Origin: Oscheius dolichura
Taxonomy: Eukaryota; Nematoda; Chromadorea; Rhabditida; Rhabditidae
Reading direction: 5' to 3'
Assembly (NCBI GenBank): GCA_932521035.1
Contig: OW051497.1
Span: 8,680,001 to 8,744,000 of the forward strand
DNA: 64,000 nucleotides
Shown here: in pieces, positions 51,261 through 64,000 of the stretch
Layout of the letters: the number at the start of each line of letters is the position of its first letter
Position numbering within the stretch: the first letter of the stretch is position 1
Translations under genes and position numbers: made by a program
The notes under the pieces: model-generated
Seen by the model: only the letters and a program-made list of their open reading frames with translations
Databases searched by the model: none
What the model was told of the DNA's origin: nothing

Positions 51261-54200
51261 TATCTTTAAATGCTCGGCTTGACAAGAGGTAATTTGAAGA
51301 GGAGTCAAAACAAGTGTGTTAGCTTCAACTGTACGCTTTGTTATTAAGCTCTGAAGATATGAGATCTGGGAAATTAGTTAGCTTGGGAAGGTGCGCGTGT
51401 TCCTTATATACAACCGACGCTTCGCCCCACCCCCTATCGTTTCGGCGCCAAGAAGGACCACGCGATAATGCTGATGAAATAGTAGCGGCGGCATGACAAC
51501 CGATGACCGGTTCACCAAAGCCGTTACTTCTGGGGGTGGTCATCGGACACGTGGGAAAGTACACAACGTCATCAATCATAAAAATAGATAAACGTTCCTG
51601 TTTTGACACTTCCGGTATGATTGTACGGGGAAGATGACAGCTATCTGATCAGTTTGACCAAATATGAGCCGGAAACGACCGCCAAATTGAGAACAAAAGC
51701 AAAACGAGCCCAAAGATGAAGAGAAGCTTATATTTTTTTTTCATTTTTAGAGCCAGCAGCTCGCAGATAAACCCCAGTTTTGCGTTGAAATCATACAGAA
51801 GAGACAGACAGGTGTGTTTTATCTGGGAAGAACAGCGCGTCTATGAAAGAATGAGGTTATCAGAACGGACAATGCATATTTATACGATAGTTCTAACCCC
51901 TAACCTGAAACCAATGTTTCTTGTTTTAGAAGCCATGTGAGGAGATAACAGTATTATTTATTATCTACCGTTTTCCGTTATTTGTGGGGCTATCGCCTAG
52001 ATTGACTATTGTAGCCTGACTTTTCCCATAATCTTTGGTAGCCACGAGACTACAAAGCACTACTAGTGGATGGTAATAACATATTTACTATAGGATAAGA
52101 TCTATAATTACTCTACTCTGCGGGGCGCGACCGACTGGCTATTGCATCAGCTTCGACCAGTTCCACGAAATCCTGACCCTTTCAAGTATCTGGGTTTATG
52201 AGGTTCTATTTCGGGGGCCGTTCCCACGGCCGATAACCGAAAAAAGAAGAAGAGTAATAAAAGGAGCATCACAGAAGTGGCCCCTTTTCCGGATACTGTA
52301 GTTTGAAAGTTGATTGTTGATGTTACCGCGGGTCCCGTCACCTTGGCACCCATAGGTCGAGAAGATTCTAGAACGCGATCTTTCCTGATCGGGATTGCTT
52401 CCAGGCCTTTTCCGGATACTGTAGTTTGGATACGAGAGCCCTCGATCTTTATGCTGAGGTCAAACTTTCTTTTGCCGATTCTCACGTTCTGTGTTTTTGA
52501 TTCTTTTCGGCAATTAGGTGACAGACAGCCCACAAATGTTATTTGTGTCAAGAAGGAAAAAAAACAACGTCACATGGTGAAAAAGACAATCTTTTTTGTT
52601 TTTAAGTGATTTGTTATGAGGTTGCCATTATTTATTTCCTGAATAATATCATAAAATCTAAGGAATTGTCTCCCCACGTGGCTCTTTTTCTCTGTCGTCT
52701 CTTCTCTCTCTCCCGCTCCCAACCGCCACCCCGATGATTTGCGCTCAATCTCCCGATTCGGTAGACGCACGTGTTGATGCTTTGGCCAACGGCCCAGCAA
52801 TGAGGTGTCAACGAAACCCACGAGGCGGCCAGAAAAGAGTCAGGGAGACGAAGAGAGACGAAAGAGCCTGACAGTGACAATAGTATACATGATAGGGAGA
52901 GACGACGCAGAGGTGACAAGATTCCGTTGTCGACGAAGGATACCGGCTAGCGAAGAGAATGTATACACTCGTCAAAGAAAATATTTTCTCTCCGTTCTCC
53001 ACCGACGAGAGAGAGATGCTACTCGAAATTTATGGCTCGATCGTTGCCCCGATCGCTCTGTTCAAAACGAATGTAATGACCTTTTTCTCGGCTTTTTCCC
53101 GTCCGGTCATAGAATGTAATGAGCACAAAAACTGTTCGAGGTCTAAACTGATGTCCGTCGCCGATACTCTCTCGTCACAGGTATCGGTTCTAGACGGAAG
53201 AGAGGCTGATCTAATCAGTGGAGGAAGAGGAAGACTTCCGGCATCATGAGGCTTCCTGAATTGTGATGTCGACATGGTCACGTGGGGATAGGAATGTCTC
53301 GTTCCTTTTTCTTCATATGGAGACTACACTGATTTTATCAGGTTGGGACCATAAACTTGTCCCATCAATTTACGATCTCCATACGTGTGAAGGTTTTGAA
53401 GCAAACACCAAGATCATCAGGGGAACGTGTACAACCATAGCAACACTGATGGAAAAACGGGAGAGAGGGGCTGTTTGTTTGGTTTCACTTTTTACCACGG
53501 ATCATTGGTTATTTTTCTAGGTTTTCCAGGATGCTCATAACTTATCACTCCTGAAAAAACTTGATAAGGCATCTGCGATCAGACCACCACAAAAGATATT
53601 TTATCATGATTTTCGCTATTGTTGAATCTTTCTGCAAGCCAAATTCCCAATGTCAGGCAGTGCAAGGTACGGAGAAGATAGATTAGGCTGGGTGAAACAA
53701 CCAGCCGCCACGTGGTTACTGTAGCCCTCTGTGAAAAGTTTCAAGAATTCGGGAACTGAAAATACTAATTCTCCCCGGTAAATAGGCACTTCTTTCCGCT
53801 TCTGGTGAAGACCTTTCAGAACTCAAGTTTGCTTAACTAGGCGTACTGTAGAAAAAGAGAGAGTGACTGTATTATCATTTCCGGCGAATATGACGTTTTG
53901 AGATCTCTGTCAGACGATAATAATCACGCCCGCATCCGTTCCCCAAGGGAAAGTTCTCCCGTTCTAAACCGTCTCTTACTACGTCACACGACCATTCGAT
54001 TGCCATGAGAGAATGATGGTTCAGTGGCGACTAATCGGGCAAACGTGTTATTATTAGCGAGTTCTCGGTCTGATTTTAGAATGTAAACAAAACTATCGCT
54101 ACCGGCACGTCATATTGCGGTCATGATGATCTTTAAAGTCATTCTGTTCTCTTTCTCTCAGGAGTGATTTTTGGCGACAATTCCTATCTGGCTTCCGTAT

Positions 54201-54493
54201 ACGCTGTGTACTACAAAAGAGAAGGAAGTCGTTGGCCAGCGACGATAACATTAATTTATTTATTACGGTATGTGGCAATATTGCATCAGATTAAGTGTAT
54301 ATATACGAAAATTATAAAAATACAGTAGTGGGGATTATAGGGATTAATGACACGGAGACATAAAGAGATCGACTGGCTTGCTTTTTATCTGTGAGGTAGC
54401 AAGGGGACCGGGAAGTGAAGACTTTTAGAGCAGGACCAGATTGTTGCATATTGCTGCTACAGGGCATACGGTAGGGGAGTATATTGTCTTTCT
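51261..54493. other. Intergenic between tatn-1 and unc-3
   Basis: No supported gene. It should hold the tatn-1 promoter and the unc-3 3' untranslated region. A 23-bp exact direct repeat lies at 52283-52305 and 52406-52428. The minus-strand open frame 52147-52551 spans both copies and so repeats QTTVSGKG, but it has no other coding character. Confidence 0.45.
52283..52428 (+). repeat. Pair of 23-bp exact direct repeats
   Basis: The sequence CCTTTTCCGGATACTGTAGTTTG occurs at 52283-52305 and again at 52406-52428, 123 bp apart. Each copy contains TACTGTAG, which is scattered elsewhere in the window. Function unknown; a dispersed non-coding repeat or transposon remnant is most likely. Confidence 0.85.
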
Positions 54494-59187
<4,694 letters not shown>

Positions 59188-61445
59188 GGCTGGCCCCTCG
59201 GGAGGTGCCTTCATTAGAGGCCAATCCGGGGGAATTGCCCACAGCTCCGCCCAGCTCTACATAGCCCAATAAGCGCAAAGCCCCTTTCTACAGTAGACCA
59301 ATCGATGTAACAATTAAGCATAGAAGCCTCAGAATGTTCATGTTGAAGCAACATCCGAAGTTGGCCCAGTCCCTGGAGTGTGTTTAGTGGTGGAAATTGA
59401 AGTCGAAAAACAGCCAAACGACCATACGACGATGAAGAAGACGCGTGGTAAGTGGAAGAAGCAGTTCATTAGAGTTTGAGCAAAGAACAAATGAGTCCCC
59501 AGTCTCCCTGAAGGCTTTTCAAAGAGTTGTCTCTTATGAAAAAAGGCTCTCTTCATAGAAAACCAAACGCAGACGGCCACAGTAACCGTTTTTCCTTAAA
59601 AGAACCATAGAGAACAGTACTTTTGAGTTAAAATTTAGTTACAGAAGACGCAAATAGATGGAAAGCTAGGAAGCATATGGGGACGCAGCCCGACGGCTTC
59701 ATCAAGCGTTTTTCATTACCACTAGGATATGTGCGCCGTGTGTTCCCTGGAGGCCGTAGGCACCCCGCCTCGTTCTCTCTTTTCTACCTTTTACCTTATT
59801 TCTCGAGTAGTAAATTTAGCTTTTCGAAATTGTATAATAACTTCCGGAAGCCGTATTTCGAGATACACGAGAGTACTCGGTAAATAGAAGTTTTTACATG
59901 TTTTCCGGCGATAGGCGTAGGATAATTGGTATTACGAGAACATGATGACATCGGTTTTTCTCTAAAACTTTTTAGGGATTGAGAAACACGTCAAAGGTAG
60001 TAGTTTTTGGCTAATGTCGTCTATTAGACACTGGCTAGCGGTTAGTTAACCCTGACAAAAGTCCGCTAGCTGTATTTCCATGTGACAAACGTGAGCCTGA
60101 GCCTAATTTAAGGGGTTTTGTCATTTAAAACATGAATTTTAGTCACTCTAAGAAGCTACCACAGAAAACCCGGAGATTACTACAACTAGACGGTCGTCGG
60201 AACATGTACGCTTCCCCAAAAGAAGATGGATCACTTGGTATTTCGTCTTATGATATTCCACTGGTTGTTGCTATCTGCCCCAAGGGAAAAAGTGTCATCA
60301 GTCTTGACACGAAGCTTTGACGAATGCAAATGCAGCTCAGTTTGTCAAGTAGACTGCTCTCGAAATATTCAGACAGCTGCCCAGCGGATATGGTAATAGC
60401 GCGTGGTGTCTACCCCGCCAATTTGTAACAGATATATTCGCTTGGTGAGGCGAGATAGATGGAGATAAAGTCGAGAGCAGCCACGCATTGTTGCCAGCCA
60501 GATCGGGGAGAGATAAGCAACTCGACAGCAATGTGCAGGGAATATCGGGGAGGATGTCGATGCTCATTAGGAAAGTGCACGAGGTGAGTAACCTGAAAAA
60601 GTAAGAATAGTTTTGAAGAAGATCTTCGTCACCACAGTTCACTTGACCGTTAAAACGGCCCCCTCTGAAATATTGGGCCATTCGGATTGTATTAGAAGGA
60701 AACTATGGGTACATTCCATCAGATAAAGGCACATCAAACATTGGAGTTTGAGCGCCCGAGATGAATCACTTAATTATTTTGATCCGCTATCAGGGATGAC
60801 GCTCTGTCGACTGCAAATTTCACAAAATTGAGCAATCTTTGATCCCCAGTAGTCAAAAAAGGGTTCGGCCTACTATCAGAAGAATTGTGCGAGACAGTAC
60901 ATTGTTCTCCCTGTAGCCAATAATTTAACAAATACACAAATTCTTGTTTTTAAAATATACAACTGTCAAAGAATGCCACGCTGATGGTTTTGTATGCAAG
61001 CCGCAAGCCTTCTGGAGGGAGTGAGTCTTTTTGAATGGGTGTGGAGCGCCCTGATAATATGATAATATCCTGAAGAGAAAAATAAAATTTTTTAGAGTTC
61101 TGAGCATCTCCTCAAATTCCGGTTTAATACGGGTCATGGAGTTTTTCTAGCGGACTTATTAAATAGGAGTATCAGCCTCAGAAAAGTACATTTTTCACCC
61201 TGTCTGCAGAGAATCATCCTTATCAGGGATTATAAAGATTACAACAGTTCTTAGCCACCGTTAAAAGAGCTACCAACTACTAAAAATGTACTCGGGGCAA
61301 CACCCAGTTCTCGCCTGTCCAGCGGAATCTTTTGGCAACCGTTTTACGATTCCACCACGTAGCGGCCTTATCTCGGTTGAAGAGAGATCCCTAATCAAGT
61401 TCTACTTGGACAGGACTGCTGGTCAGCACAGGTGCGGAGTCCACG
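59188..61445. other. Intergenic between divergent unc-3 and the S10 multidomain gene
   Basis: No coding chain supported; open frames at 59338-59580, 60132-60320 and 60337-60681 lack motifs and splice consistency. As the upstream region of unc-3 it probably carries neuronal enhancers, but no specific site could be assigned by eye. Confidence 0.45.
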
Positions 61446-64000
61446 ATGCTCTTGGCGTTTTTATGCGCCGTCCTTCTTGGTGGAGTATCAGCCACCAACA
61501 GATCTGACAATGACTTCATGCAATATGGACTACCTGGGACAACCTTTACCGTCAGCTTTAATCAATATTCCGGCTACCTCAAATATAATACAGCAGCTGC
61601 TAGCGGGTATCTTCATTACTGGTCAGTATTTACTCTTTTTTGACTTTTAAATGAGGGCTCCTTTAAAGTAAACAAGTTGATAATCTTTATCCCTCGGAAC
61701 TTCCCACTTTTGAACTTAGCTTTTTAGGTATATTGAATCTCAAAACAATGTGTCTACCGATCCTCTCATCCTCTTCCTTAACGGAGGCCCCGGATGCAGT
61801 TCAGTCTTTGGAATGATGGAAGAAATTGGTCCATTCCGTGTTTACTCGGACAGTCGTACTCTCTACGAGAATGTCTTCTCTTGGAATAAGGTGAGAGCCG
61901 TTCTGATTTAGCTCAAAATTGATGATTGTAATCATACTAAAATGATGAAATGACGGTGATAAGGTGATGGTCCTTCCGATAATTAGGACAGTAAAATCGG
62001 GACAAAGAACGGAAGTGTTGCAATTCAAACGGAAATGATTTCAGATGGCTAATGTACTAGTGATAGACGGACCCGGAGTTGGATACTCTCCAATGTACAA
62101 CTTTACACTTCAGGATGTTGATGTAAATTGGTTGTGAATATACGAAAGGAACTCTTCTTTAGGTGGCTTCTTACCTCGAAGACGCCCTGTCTGATTTTGT
62201 TGTGAATGTCTTCCCCGAGAGACAAAGCAATCCCCTCTTCATCGCTGGTGAAGGCTATGGCTCCGTTTATGCTACCAAGGTGGCTAACATGGTCCAAGTT
62301 AGAAGAACTACAAAGGGAAATCTAAAGGTCTGAATGGCTTCTAATAACAATTGAAGACTTTAGGGTGTCCTCATTGGAAATGGAATGCTGAACCAGAACG
62401 TTCAGTTCAACACCTTTATGGCCTTTGCCTACATGCATGGCTTTGCTGGGAAAGAGTGAGTAATCATCTCTTCATCTCTAATGAGTATTCCAGCGAGTGG
62501 GATGACCTTCGAAGTGTCTGCTGCCAAAACCAATCCACCCTAACTTGTGACTACAGCTCCGGATCTCCTGACTGCCAGGCCAAGGCCCAGAATGCTATAA
62601 ATAATTGGATTAAAGTACCAGTGTAAGTACATTTCCAACTGTTCTAGCACATCCTCACTTTTTTAGAAACAACCCCTTCAATGTGTACCAGGACTGCTAC
62701 AGAAACCCAATCATGCTCCAGAGAACGGCTGAATTCTTGGGCATAGTGTGGCCTCTAATTAACTCCACTGACAATCTCAACGGATACCCTTGCTACACCG
62801 AATTCGAAACACAATCATATCTCAATGAGGGCGAAGTGAAGGCAGCTCTTCACGTGAATTCCACAGTCTACGGGTCTGCTCCCACTTTTAACACTTGCAC
62901 GTAAGTTCATTAGGAGATAAAGACCACGATTACACATAGAATGCTAAACTACGGAAAACTGACGACTGACCTGTCGATTGATATTTCATCATTCATGAAC
63001 CATGCGAGTTATGCCGCTCAGAACATGAAGATCATCCTCTACAACGGAGATCTGGATAGTACAGCCCCCTTTGTTGGAGGTCAACTATTCGCGGCTCAGT
63101 TGTCTTCGGGCAGTGTACGCTGAAAGGAAGAACTTTGTGAGATTAAATATTCTAGATAGTCAGTGATGGCCACTGGAACTTCAGTTACAATTGCCCCGTC
63201 TACTATCCCATGGAAGGAGGATTGATGCAAATCTACAACACTAGCCTACACATCGCTTCGATTAGGGTAGAGGCTATCGTCAGAAAATAGTCAATGGACC
63301 TTTTATAGGGCGGCGGACACTTCGCTCCCCAAGATCGTCCAGCTCAGACCCTTCAGCTAGTGAGGAACTTTGTCCTTGGGCAAGACTTTCACACCTGTCT
63401 GAAAGATGTTCCTCTCGGAGCCCAACCTCTTCTACCACACTTCCAATACCTGAACAACCAACAATCTCGAAAAGACGCCGATTTGGTAACAACTGTCGAG
63501 TATTCACTGACGCCAGTTTTCAGATCTATGACCTGCCTGGACTCACTTTCGAAACAACGTTTAACCAATACTCCGGCTATCTGAAAGGATCAGACAAACA
63601 TTTCTTGCACTACTGGCTGGTTGAAGCTCAGACGAACTCCAGACAGGCTCCCCTCCTTCTTTGGCTAAACGGAGGTCCAGGATCCAGCTCCGTTTGGGGA
63701 ATGCTAACTGAAAACGGACCTTTCCGCCCGAATGCTGACGGCAATACCCTGTATGAAAACCCTTACTCTTGGAACAAGTTTGCTAATGTGCTCTACTTGG
63801 AGGCACCGTACGGCGTTGGATATTCCTACTCAACTGATCCTAACGAAACGGGATGGGATGACAATTCGGTATAGTTGAGCCGCTGCAATATAGAATAGTC
63901 GGTTACAGACAGCTGAGGATAACTACCAAGCTTTGAAAGACTTCTTCAATGTGTTCCCTGAATACAGAACAAGGCAGTTCTTCATCACTGGAGAATCCTA
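61446..64000 (+). CDS. Multidomain S10 carboxypeptidase-like protein (partial); first domain lacks the catalytic Ser
   Basis: Exons: 61446-61621, 61728-61890, 62045-62122, 62163-62327, 62364-62455, 62494-62622, 62667-62900, 62940-63112, 63160-63266, 63309-63485, 63524-63868, 63909-64000 (continues). It begins with a signal peptide ([16 protein letters not shown]). Domain 1 has [23 protein letters not shown], the altered nucleophile motif [10 protein letters not shown] (Gly where the family has Ser), GVLIGNGML, the Asp motif YNGDLDS and the His motif [11 protein letters not shown]. Instead of stopping it runs in frame through a linker (QQSRKDADL) into a second S10 domain: [44 protein letters not shown], and FITGES at the very edge of the window. 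There the Ser is present. This tandem arrangement resembles the very large worm S10 protein K10C2.1 (recalled). Domain 1 is probably a non-peptidase binding or folding module; the role is unknown. More S10 domains may follow. Confidence 0.88.

Noticed and set aside
52147-52551. 134-codon minus-strand ORF with repeated QTTVSGKG
   Set aside because: The repetition comes from the 23-bp DNA direct repeat. It has no start context, splice partners or family motif and carries a Leu/Phe run from an AAG-rich tract.

Overview
This window is nuclear DNA of a nematode, most likely a free-living chromadorean (Caenorhabditis/Rhabditida-like), but not Caenorhabditis elegans itself. The evidence is as follows. 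Genes are cut into many short exons by GT-AG introns mostly 37-47 nt long, with T-rich TTTCAG acceptors. Several start codons lie 5-30 nt behind such an acceptor, as expected for spliced-leader trans-splicing. The gene content includes a nematode-specific serpentine chemoreceptor, a sex-peptide-receptor-like GPCR, and orthologues of worm mbk-1, epn-1, atf-4, tatn-1, unc-3 and ckc-1. All exon maps were made by hand from splice sites, reading phase and family similarity; none is confirmed by RNA.

Layout. 1-3.0 kb (-): DYRK1/minibrain kinase, C-terminus outside the window. 5.6-7.0 kb (-): unrecognised basic, Pro/Gln/Tyr-rich protein, followed by a 5.3-kb gene-poor stretch. 12.3-14.1 kb (+): complete S10 serine carboxypeptidase. 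15.0-19.9 kb (+): large secreted protein with a Cys-rich head, Thr-rich mucin-like linkers and a six-cysteine tail. 20.9-22.2 kb (-): conserved-looking unrecognised gene. 24.1-27.6 kb (-): ethanolamine kinase. 31.8-33.5 and 34.6-36.4 kb (+): two complete epsins in tandem. 36.7-38.1 kb (-): coiled-coil protein. 38.5-39.8 kb (+): ATF4-type bZIP factor with candidate upstream ORFs. 40.2-41.4 kb (-): SRH/SRI-like chemoreceptor. 41.7-43.9 kb (-): sex-peptide/myoinhibitory-peptide receptor-like GPCR. 43.9-49.5 kb: gene-poor. 49.5-51.3 kb (-): tyrosine aminotransferase. 54.5-59.2 kb (-): complete COE/EBF factor UNC-3. 61.4-64.0 kb (+): start of a multidomain S10 carboxypeptidase-like protein whose first domain has lost its catalytic serine; it runs off the window.

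The genes form no single pathway. Small functional groups are visible: clathrin adaptors (two epsins), phospholipid synthesis (ethanolamine kinase), amino-acid catabolism and stress transcription (TATN-1, ATF-4), neuronal identity and neuropeptide signalling (UNC-3, receptors), and secreted or lysosomal proteolysis (carboxypeptidases). From memory, mbk-1, epn-1 and atf-4 are neighbours on the C. elegans X chromosome, and tatn-1 and sprr-2 are neighbours there too, so the window looks like a rearranged piece of the ancestral X-linked block. The most notable features are the pseudo-active first carboxypeptidase domain, the tandem epsin pair, the atf-4 leader with three candidate upstream ORFs, the very short and uniform introns, and the chimeric secreted protein.
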